Positions 1 through 8,247 of a stretch of 64,000 nucleotides of DNA are shown here, piece by piece. Source of the stretch: Leptospiraceae bacterium. Lineage in GTDB: Bacteria > Spirochaetota > Leptospiria > Leptospirales > Leptospiraceae. Location: NCBI GenBank assembly GCA_024233865.1, contig JACKPA010000012.1, positions 140,608 to 204,607 on the forward strand, written 5' to 3'. Position 1 is the stretch's first letter, and each line of letters opens with the position of its first letter. The position numbers were made by a program, and so were the translations under genes. Under the pieces are notes generated by a model, which saw only the letters and a program-made list of their open reading frames with translations, was not told the DNA's origin and did not search any database.

Positions 1-1044
1 TTGCATTTCGGATATGTGGTTGAATTCAATCTTTTCTCCATAAAAAAAGTATACAATATCGCTAAAAGTTGCTGAGCCATAAACCTTTTGTTCAGGTTTC
101 ATAACTTTGGTTCGTAAGGAGGTGAGTAACCTGCCTTGTTGTATCATCTTTTCCGTATTCAAAGAACCTTTGTGGTTGTATGAAAAATAAACGGAAATTC
201 CGATTAATACAATCACAACAAAAAGGGACTTGCGGTTTGTTAATTCTTTCTCCTTTTCCAGTAGAATATGCGTAAAAAGAATCAACAAAAAAATCGGAAC
301 AAACTGAATTAAAATATTTCTTACCTTAATAAATAAAAATTGAAACGAATTGCTTCCAAAAAATTCAAAAGAACCTAGTACTACAATTAATGAGACCATA
401 AAACCACCATAAGCCAATAAGACAGTTAAAGGAATGTTTTTCTTTTTATAAAATACTGTTATTCTGGTTTGTCTCATTTCTTTGATGCAATATACTGTGA
501 TGTAAACGGAAAATACGACTAAAAACATAACAAAATTCGACAAGAAGCCTAAGATGGTCAGTATACTCATTACAATCAAATCTATAAACGTTTCCAATCT
601 GGAATAGATATAAAGAACTTGAATTATAATAAGACATAACAATTCACCGCTATATTGAAAGGGAAGGTTTACAGATAAAGGTGAAAATGCGATTAAGTAT
701 AATAAAAAATAGTGATTTAGCTTCCAGATTTCCTTACGGAAAATTAACATACACAAATGTAAAAATACACTGTATAAAATAGAAAGATAGATTTTATAGG
801 CTAAAAGATAATTCAAACCCGTTATATTTTTCCAATAATATGTAGTAATTGCCGGTAGAGGCTCTCCGTACCTTCGAGCTTGTCCTTCTTCCATAATGGA
901 TTTTAAATTGGCGAGGTCAAAATACGCATTTGCGTGTCTTGGCTCTCCACGAAAATTGTATAAAGTACTCAAAACTACGCATAAAAACAATATGGAAAGA
1001 ATAATATTCAAAGGACTAACGGGTTGGCTTTTTTTATATATCAT
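1..1044 (-). CDS. Polytopic membrane protein, C-terminus beyond window
   Basis: The minus strand is open without a stop for 348 codons from ATG 1044 to the window edge, so the gene is truncated by the window and not by mutation. The protein starts MIYKKSQPVSPLNI, has a first hydrophobic helix at about residues 12-30, and then several long hydrophobic segments separated by short charged loops. I count roughly seven to eight membrane spans, followed by a more polar stretch at the visible end. The loop after helix 1 contains GEPRHANAYFDLA, which loosely recalls the first periplasmic loop of GT-C/ArnT-type glycosyltransferases. That is a guess; no diagnostic motif is visible. It is transcribed away from asd. 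Confidence 0.75.
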   Translation of the reverse strand, partial: MIYKKSQPVSPLNIILSILFLCVVLSTLYNFRGEPRHANAYFDLANLKSIMEEGQARRYGEPLPAITTYYWKNITGLNYLLAYKIYLSILYSVFLHLCMLIFRKEIWKLNHYFLLYLIAFSPLSVNLPFQYSGELLCLIIIQVLYIYSRLETFIDLIVMSILTILGFLSNFVMFLVVFSVYITVYCIKEMRQTRITVFYKKKNIPLTVLLAYGGFMVSLIVVLGSFEFFGSNSFQFLFIKVRNILIQFVPIFLLILFTHILLEKEKELTNRKSLFVVIVLIGISVYFSYNHKGSLNTEKMIQQGRLLTSLRTKVMKPEQKVYGSATFSDIVYFFYGEKIEFNHISEMQ

Positions 1045-1371
1045 ACTACCTATCCATAAAAACTACCTAATTTTATAGTGACATTCTTTTTGGTTATTTT
1101 TTTGTGTATAGTAAATTTATATGGATTATCAACTTATTTTAGGACTTGATGTTATCATTGAATCTTTTTTTCTAATATACCTCTTAATTCCATGATTCTA
1201 AAGCCAATGCTTTGGAAAAAGAAAAATCCCTAAGTGTAACAACTTAGTTTTATCCTTTTTTGACTGAAGTAATCTTTTTTTCTCTACTAAAAATAGTATC
1301 AATATGATAAATGCTTTAAACCATAAATATGTAAAAAAAAATAGGTTTATAAGGTGTTATTGGAGTATTGA
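1045..1371. promoter_or_regulatory. Divergent intergenic region upstream of asd
   Basis: This 327-bp spacer separates two divergent genes and should hold both promoters. It contains a short inverted repeat CTAAGT-N6-ACTTAG (1231-1248) followed by T-rich sequence, a possible -35 TTGACT at 1260-1265, and a small palindrome TACTAAAAATAGTA at 1285-1298. A TGGAGT Shine-Dalgarno lies about 6 nt before the asd ATG. None of the promoter elements is strong and no open frame is convincing. Confidence 0.3.
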
Positions 1372-2427
1372 ATGAAAAAGTGGAAAGTAGGTATATTGGG
1401 TGCTACAGGTTCTGTTGGGCAAAGGTTTGTTCAATTGTTGGAAAACCATGAGTTTTTTGAAGTTACACATCTCGCAGCCTCAGACAAAAGCGCTGGAAAT
1501 GTTTATGGTGATGTTATGGCTTCTAGATGGAAGGTTTCCAATAACATACCGGAATATGCAAAAAAAATTAAAGTTAGTAAATGCTCTCCTTCGGATACAC
1601 CTGGGGTTAATCTCGTTTTTTCCGGTTTGGATAGCAGTATAGCCGGAGAAGTTGAGACGGAATACGCAAAAGCAGGGATTATGGTTATTTCCAATTCCAA
1701 AAATCATCGAAATGATACGGATGTACCGATTCTTTCTGCGGAAGTAAATCCGGGGCATTTGGAAATTTTAAACTACCAAGCAACACCGGGTAAAATTATT
1801 ACAAATTCAAACTGTACAATTATGGGAGTTACAATCACCCTTAAACCGATTTTTGAAAAATTTGGAATTGAATCCGTTGTTTTATTTTCGATGCAAGCTA
1901 TTTCTGGAGCCGGTTATCCTGGGGTTCCCTCGTTAGATATTTTAGGAAATGTTGTTCCTCACATAGGCGGAGAAGAGGAAAAAGCTGAATTTGAACCTCT
2001 AAAATGCCTTGGAAAATTGGAAAACGGTCAAATTGTGCCGGCTGATTTTAAAATATCAGCTCATTGCAACAGGGTACCTGTTATAGACGGTCATACTGTT
2101 TGTGTATCAATAAAACTAAAAAAACAAGCCACAATAGAAGAAATCAAAAAGGTGTGGAATGAGTTTGAAGGTGAACCACAAAAACTAAAGTTACCTTCTG
2201 CTCCTGCAAAAGTGATAGATTATAGAGAAGAAATAGACAGACCACAACCAAGGCTTGATTTAATGAGTGGAAATGGAATGGCTACCACAGTTGGTAGATT
2301 ACGAAAAGATACTGTATTGGATTTTAAATACGTGCTCTTAAGCCACAATACTATTCGGGGGGCGGCTGGAGCAGCAATCCTAAATGCTGAATTGATTTAC
2401 AAAAAAGGATTAAATAAGGCAGGATAA
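1372..2427 (+). CDS. asd: Aspartate-semialdehyde dehydrogenase (archaeal/fungal-type)
   Basis: Catalyses NADPH-dependent reductive dephosphorylation of L-aspartyl-4-phosphate to aspartate semialdehyde, the branch point to lysine/diaminopimelate, threonine and methionine. The 351-aa protein has the Rossmann motif GATGSVGQRF at residues 10-19. The catalytic cysteine lies in NSNCTI (Cys148) and the probable catalytic histidine in SAHCNRVPV (His231). The short spacing and the sequence around NSNCTIMG fit the archaeal/fungal branch better than the enterobacterial one. A TGGAGT motif supports the ATG at 1372. The next gene begins 5 nt after the stop, so the two are probably cotranscribed. Confidence 0.95.
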   Translation: MKKWKVGILGATGSVGQRFVQLLENHEFFEVTHLAASDKSAGNVYGDVMASRWKVSNNIPEYAKKIKVSKCSPSDTPGVNLVFSGLDSSIAGEVETEYAKAGIMVISNSKNHRNDTDVPILSAEVNPGHLEILNYQATPGKIITNSNCTIMGVTITLKPIFEKFGIESVVLFSMQAISGAGYPGVPSLDILGNVVPHIGGEEEKAEFEPLKCLGKLENGQIVPADFKISAHCNRVPVIDGHTVCVSIKLKKQATIEEIKKVWNEFEGEPQKLKLPSAPAKVIDYREEIDRPQPRLDLMSGNGMATTVGRLRKDTVLDFKYVLLSHNTIRGAAGAAILNAELIYKKGLNKAG

Positions 2428-2432
2428 AGAAA

Positions 2433-4388
2433 TTGACAGAAGCCAATAAACAAGTCGTACAGGTAACGGATTATGCACAGGCTTTACAATCAGTGCAAGG
2501 TCTAGAGTCTAGAGGGGATTTTCAATTCAGAGGTGTTCATAAATTTTTCATGACAATTCATGAATGGACGGAGAAATACTCAACAAACAAAACTCTTCCT
2601 ACGGTTGAGCAGCTCATGAAAAATGTGGGGTTAGAAAAAGAGCAAGTAGACCTTTTTGTGAATGAAATATGTATTAAAAGAAACCCACCTCTTATCAAAA
2701 AAATATCTACCATTGAGTACGTTCCCAATTCATCAGCAAAATCCGAAATATTGTCGAATTTATTGAAACCTATAACAGTATTTGCAAGACCAACCGTTAT
2801 TGATGCAGGTTCGGCACATCGGTATGTACTGGGTTGTAATGAATCATCAGCAGAGGCAATAAAAAATTGTATAAAAAATAATCGAGTTCCTTACAAAGGG
2901 GACAAATTTCGAGATTTAATATTTTCAAAAATTAATTCCAATAAATTAAGTGATACCTATGCTTCTGCGGATATTGGAAATTTGTTTACTTGTCCCTACA
3001 ATACAACCAAAGATCTTAAGCAAGAAACGATCAATATGCATTTGAAACCAGTATTAAAAAAGCTAATCGAAGATAAAACACTTTTGTTTTTTCGGAATGA
3101 AAACGCTTCCAAATCCGGTAATAAGTCGATATTTCTATACAATAATAAAGAAGAAATCGTTGAAAGAGTTGATATATACTTGCAGTATTTGAAAAAGAAT
3201 ATCGTCCCTTTACTTCAAAGGATTGGAGTTATATCCCAAATTTCAGAAGAGGAATATGCCGAGTTCAATACTCTAGCGGAAACTCTTCTAACCTATATGG
3301 ATGAATCGTATGCCGATCAAAGGACAATGGTTGGAGAGTTGATTGTTTTGTATAAATTCTATGAGCAATTTACTGAAGATTCTGTTAAAAAGAACGTTCG
3401 AGAAAAGTTAAACGAAGTATTGAGTTTATTGGAAAATGCCGGAAAAATGGTTGACATATCTGCCATTCGGATCAATGGAGAGCCACTTCCTCAAGAGATT
3501 GTGCCTCTTTTGATTTCCAATGAAAATATTTTACATGCTGAGTATGATGATAACAGGAATTATTATGAATTCATTCTCCATAAAAAGTGTGTAAAACAAG
3601 CAATTGCCCAAGCCAAGAAAGTCTATAATTCTACCGGTGTTGATACGGATGTTAGAATTTTAAATAAAATGAATGTTATGAAGCTCTTGGATAAGGACGA
3701 GCAAAAAGAGTTTATCGGTGTGGAATCTGAAAGTTTGTTTAAATACCTACCTTTTTTGGTAAGGATGTGGAGACGATTATTCGGAAATATTTTTGTAACA
3801 AAAGAAGAAGCCCAAGCCATTCGCGTTCAATTGGAAATGGAGCAAAAAAAGAGGATTATCGAATCCAAGCAGAAGGTTATTGAAAAAGAAAAGTCAAAAC
3901 TTGCTGAGGAAAGAATCAAACGAAAAGAAACAACGGAAAAAGTGGAAAAAGAAGAAGCTATTTCCATGAGTAGCGAAAGCGGGGAAGGTATCAACTTTGA
4001 TGATGAAAAAGAGGTCAGAAACGTTCAGCAAAAAATAGCAACTATTCTTGATTACGCTTGGGATTCTAAAATACTGCCCGATAGGGAATATCTTTTGGAA
4101 AATTTAGGGAATTTGATGACCGAAAATCAACTGATATTTTTCCTTAAAAAGTTTTCGCAAAAAGATATTTTATCTTTTCAGATTAAATCAAAATCGAATA
4201 ACGTTACAAAATACAAATGGCCTATTTTGGTTAGCAGAAGTTACCTAAAAAGAAATGGGCAAAAATTATTGGATAACGCTAAAAAGCAAACTGACGAGCA
4301 AAGGAAATCTCTAATGCCTGACCAGGATAAGTTTGATGTTTATAATTCCATAGAGGATTTTTTGAATAAAATTATTTATAAAATATAA
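2433..4388 (+). CDS. Uncharacterised coiled-coil protein
   Basis: A 651-aa protein I do not recognise. It appears to start at a TTG codon (2433), with an AGGA motif overlapping the asd stop and 5 nt between the genes, so translation is probably coupled to asd. There is no signal peptide or membrane helix, so it is likely cytoplasmic. The first 480 residues look like mixed alpha/beta globular sequence. Residues of about 465-515 are a highly charged Lys/Glu coiled coil (QKKRIIESKQKVIEKEKSKL and following). A C-terminal globular part of about 120 residues follows. Aromatic and Lys/Glu content resembles spirochaete cytoplasmic proteins of unknown function. Confidence 0.85.
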   Translation: MTEANKQVVQVTDYAQALQSVQGLESRGDFQFRGVHKFFMTIHEWTEKYSTNKTLPTVEQLMKNVGLEKEQVDLFVNEICIKRNPPLIKKISTIEYVPNSSAKSEILSNLLKPITVFARPTVIDAGSAHRYVLGCNESSAEAIKNCIKNNRVPYKGDKFRDLIFSKINSNKLSDTYASADIGNLFTCPYNTTKDLKQETINMHLKPVLKKLIEDKTLLFFRNENASKSGNKSIFLYNNKEEIVERVDIYLQYLKKNIVPLLQRIGVISQISEEEYAEFNTLAETLLTYMDESYADQRTMVGELIVLYKFYEQFTEDSVKKNVREKLNEVLSLLENAGKMVDISAIRINGEPLPQEIVPLLISNENILHAEYDDNRNYYEFILHKKCVKQAIAQAKKVYNSTGVDTDVRILNKMNVMKLLDKDEQKEFIGVESESLFKYLPFLVRMWRRLFGNIFVTKEEAQAIRVQLEMEQKKRIIESKQKVIEKEKSKLAEERIKRKETTEKVEKEEAISMSSESGEGINFDDEKEVRNVQQKIATILDYAWDSKILPDREYLLENLGNLMTENQLIFFLKKFSQKDILSFQIKSKSNNVTKYKWPILVSRSYLKRNGQKLLDNAKKQTDEQRKSLMPDQDKFDVYNSIEDFLNKIIYKI

Positions 4389-4395
4389 AACCTGA

Positions 4396-5559
4396 TTATT
4401 TTTTTAGCATATATAGGGTAATTACTATTAGAGGGATATTTTTGCTTAATACTCCAAAAGGGTGAATCCAATAGCGTGGTGCTAAAAAACTAAGGATCAA
4501 AGTATATATTCCGACAAAAAGTAGCTGAAATACTAGAATAAAGCTTCGGTATTTTTTTGAGAATGTTGCAAATCCTAATACAATGTCAACAAAGCTACCT
4601 AACAAAATAAATATTACGGACGTATTATAGTTTGCACCAATCTCTTTCATTAAAGAATAGCTTTGCTCCCAAGAAATTAGAGAGCTAATACCCGACCAAA
4701 CCCAAACATATATAACGGTAAGTAGTGCAAATAAGTCAAGAAATGTAGTTCCGGCTTTTAAATCATTCGGGTTTATTTTGGAGCTTGTTTTTTCAAACAT
4801 AGGTTTATAATCATGAGTGGAGATAGTTTGAATCATTTTTAACATCTCTCGATTGAAAATCCCAATCGATATTTTGGGAAATATTCGAAAAAGGAAAGTG
4901 AGTAAAAAATTGGAAATGGGAATAAATAAACCCTTATGCCCTTTGATGGCAGAAAGCAAATCCTCTAAAGATTCCGGCTCTGACAAAGCAAAAACTTGTT
5001 TTGGGTAGTTGTTGAAATTTTCTACTGTGTCTTGTAGTAGGGTTGTTAGTTGCTCTATGTGAATACTTGGAAGAGAACATTTGAGAACTGGAATTATTGG
5101 AAGGTGTGCTAACTCGGTAAAAAACTGCGTACTTTTTCCATTTTGACCGATCACAATTCCCGGATAAATTACGATAGTTTGTTCTTGTTTCAACAAAAAA
5201 TCGTCTACAATTTTTTTGGATTTTAAAAATTCTGTGGGTGGAACATCTTTTTCAGCTCCAATGGCTGAAATATTAATAATCTTTATATGTTTTTTTACAC
5301 AAGTTGAAAACAGGCTTAAGGGTGTTTTGGTTTGGATACGTTCAAAATCACCTTCAATAATTCCTATGGCATTAATTACTAAATCTATATCTTTAAGGAC
5401 ATATTCCCAGTCATTTTCCTTTGAGAAGTCCACGAATTTCCAATTGCCATAACTTTCCAAACGTTGCCTACTAGCAAGAGTTATATTGTGTATGGAAACT
5501 AATTTATGAAAAACACTATTTCCGATAAATCCGGTAGCACCTAAAATAAGTATATTCAT
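4396..5559 (-). CDS. SDR-family NAD(P)-binding protein with C-terminal DoxX-like membrane domain
   Basis: Residues 1 to about 240 are an atypical short-chain dehydrogenase/NmrA-like Rossmann domain with the nucleotide-binding GATGFIGNSV at positions 7-16 and an INAIGII segment. The canonical YxxxK catalytic pair is not obvious. Residues from about 270 to 387 form four hydrophobic helices resembling the DoxX-like family, including WSGISSLISWEQS. This SDR-DoxX fusion is known to sit beside DUF2269 proteins, and here a DUF2269 gene lies immediately upstream with 1 nt between stop and start. Both proteins probably act at the inner membrane. The substrate is unknown. Confidence 0.85.
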   Translation of the reverse strand: MNILILGATGFIGNSVFHKLVSIHNITLASRQRLESYGNWKFVDFSKENDWEYVLKDIDLVINAIGIIEGDFERIQTKTPLSLFSTCVKKHIKIINISAIGAEKDVPPTEFLKSKKIVDDFLLKQEQTIVIYPGIVIGQNGKSTQFFTELAHLPIIPVLKCSLPSIHIEQLTTLLQDTVENFNNYPKQVFALSEPESLEDLLSAIKGHKGLFIPISNFLLTFLFRIFPKISIGIFNREMLKMIQTISTHDYKPMFEKTSSKINPNDLKAGTTFLDLFALLTVIYVWVWSGISSLISWEQSYSLMKEIGANYNTSVIFILLGSFVDIVLGFATFSKKYRSFILVFQLLFVGIYTLILSFLAPRYWIHPFGVLSKNIPLIVITLYMLKK

Positions 5560-5560
5560 C

Positions 5561-6016
5561 TTATAGAAACGCCTTATAAACCATTAAATAATAAAGGTAC
5601 AAAGAAGCTGCAAAAGAAGGTATTCCTAGATAAAACCAAAAATTCATTAGTTTATGAAATTCGGGAGTAATTTCGTTTTTCTCTTCAATGATTTCACTTA
5701 ATTTATTTTGAATAAAGACAGTTCTTATCCAAAGAACAAAAACAACAAAGCTGATAGAGAGTACTATCCAAAACCACCTGGTGTACTGATATCCGATCAT
5801 GTAAGATAAAACAACTCCCGTTATCAATTGAATGATTACGGATGGTGTTGTAAAAATTTTATCTGCAAAAATTACCAATTTTAAAACGTGCTTTAGAGTT
5901 TCGATAGAATTAGAAGTTTTATAGGTGAAGTATAAATAGAAGGCACTTCCAAAACCGGTTCCAATCATTAATGTTGCACTTAGAATATGGATTAATTTAA
6001 AAAACGGATAGTTCAT
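5561..6016 (-). CDS. DUF2269-family integral membrane protein
   Basis: A 151-aa protein with four hydrophobic helices. The N-terminal motif FFKLIHILSATLMIGTGFGS, with its histidine in helix 1, and the later pattern TRWFWIVLSISFVVF match the DUF2269 family. I chose ATG 6016 (MNYPFFKL); the open frame extends to a TTG at 6049, which is less likely because it adds a charged stretch before the first helix. It overlaps no other gene and is followed within 2 nt by the SDR-DoxX gene, with which it likely forms a functional pair. The role is unknown. Confidence 0.85.
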   Translation of the reverse strand: MNYPFFKLIHILSATLMIGTGFGSAFYLYFTYKTSNSIETLKHVLKLVIFADKIFTTPSVIIQLITGVVLSYMIGYQYTRWFWIVLSISFVVFVLWIRTVFIQNKLSEIIEEKNEITPEFHKLMNFWFYLGIPSFAASLYLYYLMVYKAFL

Positions 6017-6114
6017 AATTTCATTTTTAAACCTTATAACCAAATACAAAACCTATTTTGTCAATGACAATTTTTATAGTAAGAAATTTAAAGTTAAAAT
6101 AGGTCTATCTAAAA

Positions 6115-7032
6115 ATGAATCAATTAACCTATCGTTTAACCTCTGCTTTCCCTTTTTTGCTAATTTTTGCGTCTCTGCTTTCTTTATTTTATCCTGGTTT
6201 GTTTACTTGGTTTCGTGGAACGTCTATTACAATTGGTTTAGGAATCATTATGCTTGGAATGGGAATTACTCTAAAACTAGAAGATTTTAAAAGAATCTAT
6301 TTGTATCCATCCAATGTCCTTCTGGGAATTGGATTGCAATACACCGCAATGCCAATAAGCGGTTGGACAATTGCCCATATTTTTAATTTACCTCCGGAAT
6401 TTGCTACCGGTATTATATTGGTTTCTTGTTGTCCCGGAGGAACTGCTTCCAATGTTATCACCTACATAGCCAAAGCTGATGTTGCGTTGTCCGTTACCAT
6501 GACTTCTTTTTCCACAATATTTGCCGTTGTGCTTACTCCCATTCTTACCTCTTTTTTGGCTGATAGCACGATTGCGGTGAATGGGTGGGGTTTGTTCTAT
6601 AGTACTCTGAATGTTGTAATTGTTCCGATAGTTTGTGGAGTTTTGCTAAATCAATTTTTTCCAAAAGTCACTACCTTTTTGATGCCTGCTTCACCTGCTG
6701 TAGCGGTTTTTATGATAGTTCTGATTGTAGCGTCTATTATAGGAAGTTCCAGCGCTATCATATTGGAGCATGGATTGCAATTGATCGCTGCCGTTATGAG
6801 CCTCCATGTTTCCGGTTTTTTCTTGGGTTACGTGATTAGCAAAATGGTAATCAAAGACAAAATTGTATCTAGAACCATTTCTATCGAAGTAGGGATGCAA
6901 AATTCCGGTTTGGGAGTTGTCCTTGCCAAAGAGAATTTTACAAGTCCTATGGTTGCTGTTCCTTCCGCTATTTCCAGTTTGTTCCATTCTATAATTGGTA
7001 GCATACTTTCCGGTATATGGCGAAGAAACTAA
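6115..7032 (+). CDS. Bile acid:sodium symporter family (BASS) transporter
   Basis: A 305-aa inner-membrane protein with about nine to ten hydrophobic helices. Family hallmarks are the GLGIIMLGMGITLKLEDF segment near residue 45, the VSCCPGGTASNVITYIAKAD motif around residues 103-122 (helix-crossover/sodium-site region), and IEVGMQNSGLGVVLA near the C-terminus. Members transport organic anions such as bile acids, pantoate or sulfonates with sodium. The substrate cannot be read from sequence. It is divergent from the DUF2269 pair, with a 98-bp gap. Confidence 0.93.
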   Translation: MNQLTYRLTSAFPFLLIFASLLSLFYPGLFTWFRGTSITIGLGIIMLGMGITLKLEDFKRIYLYPSNVLLGIGLQYTAMPISGWTIAHIFNLPPEFATGIILVSCCPGGTASNVITYIAKADVALSVTMTSFSTIFAVVLTPILTSFLADSTIAVNGWGLFYSTLNVVIVPIVCGVLLNQFFPKVTTFLMPASPAVAVFMIVLIVASIIGSSSAIILEHGLQLIAAVMSLHVSGFFLGYVISKMVIKDKIVSRTISIEVGMQNSGLGVVLAKENFTSPMVAVPSAISSLFHSIIGSILSGIWRRN

Positions 7033-7290
7033 AATTTATGCTTTACTACTTAACGTCATATACCTTAAACCACCTCCAAGGTATACTCGCATTTTGAACA
7101 AATAATTGTAGCCTTGAGCACGCGGGAGAATCTTTATTTAAAGTGCAGTTTGTTTCTATTTCGTTTGAAATTACCGAAAGCTTTTTCGTGGGCTATTTTC
7201 GGGAGAGAACTCTAATGATATTTTTTTGCCGAGTTATTCCACAAAATATCGTTTACAATTCCATTTAATTAATTCTTCTTGTAAGTAAGT
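7033..7290. other. Intergenic region with one weak hairpin
   Basis: A 258-bp spacer between two plus-strand genes. It contains an inverted repeat TATACCTT-N11-AAGGTATA (7059-7085), 27 nt after the BASS gene stop. It could act as a terminator, but there is no U-tract. No coding frame or strong promoter was recognised. Confidence 0.3.
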
Positions 7291-8064
7291 ATGAATAAGT
7301 CTCAAGATGTTCAAATTATGAAAGGAGCAGAATCCGAATTTAAATATTCTCAGGATCAAATTGGAATTTTGTTACTTCATGGTTTCTTGGGAAATCCAGC
7401 AGAAATGAAATATGTTGGTGAAAAATTATTTGAGATAGGTTATACTATATCCATACCTCGATATCCAGGACATGGTACATCTCTTAAAGAAATGATAAAA
7501 ACTTCGACATCGGATTGGGTGATTTTTGCAAGAGAGTCTTTAATCGAATTACAGTCTAAATGTAAAATAGTTTATATTGTTGGGTTGTCTATGGGAGGGT
7601 TAATAACATTATTATTGGCAAAAGAATTTAATATAAAAAAAATTGTTCTAATGTCAGTTCCGACTGCAATTCCTAGCAAAATAATATATTTTGTTCCTTT
7701 TCTCAGTAGATTTATTAAGATATTACCTAAACCCAAATCGAATAAGGGGATTAACTCACCAGAAGCACGAGATAAACACGTTTGTTATGATGATGGACTA
7801 CCTGTAAGACAGACTTGGGAACTCCATTGTTTAATAAAAAAGACAATAAAAAGTTTATCAGAAGTTTATTCCGAGACTTTGATTATGCAGTCTACTGGTG
7901 ATGAGGTGATTCCGAAAAACTCAGCTGACCTACTATATTCAAATTTAGGAAGTAAAAAAAAACAGATTATTTGGTTTCAGAAAAGTAATCATGTAATATC
8001 TGTAGATTATGATAAAGACCAAGTAGCGAAAGAAATAATAGATTTTTTTGGTATGAATAGTTGA
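7291..8064 (+). CDS. Alpha/beta-hydrolase, carboxylesterase/monoacylglycerol-lipase type
   Basis: A 257-aa cytoplasmic alpha/beta hydrolase of the Est30-like carboxylesterase group. The oxyanion motif LLLHGFLGNP is at about residues 27-36. The nucleophile elbow GLSMGG is near residue 99. The acid is likely Asp in STGDEVIP, and the catalytic His is in KSNHVISVD near the C-terminus. Length and motif spacing match the family. It presumably cleaves short-chain acyl esters or monoacylglycerols. There is no signal peptide. It stands alone; the next gene is 180 bp away behind its own promoter region. Confidence 0.9.
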   Translation: MNKSQDVQIMKGAESEFKYSQDQIGILLLHGFLGNPAEMKYVGEKLFEIGYTISIPRYPGHGTSLKEMIKTSTSDWVIFARESLIELQSKCKIVYIVGLSMGGLITLLLAKEFNIKKIVLMSVPTAIPSKIIYFVPFLSRFIKILPKPKSNKGINSPEARDKHVCYDDGLPVRQTWELHCLIKKTIKSLSEVYSETLIMQSTGDEVIPKNSADLLYSNLGSKKKQIIWFQKSNHVISVDYDKDQVAKEIIDFFGMNS

Positions 8065-8080
8065 TAAAACTTATTCCAAT

Positions 8081-8115
8081 ACGGATTTATAAGTATTGAG
8101 AAATCATCATTTTTT
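8081..8115 (+). repeat. 35-bp direct repeat, copy 1
   Basis: This sequence, starting ACGGATTTATAAGTATTGAG, recurs at 10528-10562 with 33 of 35 bases identical and the first 22 identical. The two copies bracket the Fur-like-box cassette 8157-10515. Confidence 0.85.
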
Positions 8116-8156
8116 AATTTATGGATCACTATAACATAATTACCGATTTTTTATTC

Positions 8157-8212
8157 TTGACACTTTTCCTACCTGATTTTTACTGACATTGTTGATAATG
8201 ATTCTCAATATC
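8157..8212 (+). promoter_or_regulatory. Promoter with Fur-like box
   Basis: TTGACA at 8157-8162 is a consensus -35; TACTGA at 8181-8186 is a possible weak -10 with 18-bp spacing. TGATAATGATTCTCA at 8193-8207 matches the Fur 7-1-7 consensus TGATAATNATTATCA at 13 of 14 defined positions. As the 19-mer GATAATGATTCTCAATATC (8194-8212) it matches the classical Fur box at 16 of 19. Its position near the likely transcription start suggests iron-dependent repression of the downstream cassette. PerR cannot be excluded. Confidence 0.7.
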
Positions 8213-8247
8213 AAAATTTTAGAATGATTATAAAAAGTAATACGTGT

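Noticed and set aside
446..637. Minus-strand 63-codon frame
   Set aside because: Out of register with the longer membrane-protein frame that covers the same strand and region from ATG 1044.
896..1078. Plus-strand small ORF of 60 codons
   Set aside because: It lies opposite a continuous 348-codon membrane-protein frame on the minus strand.
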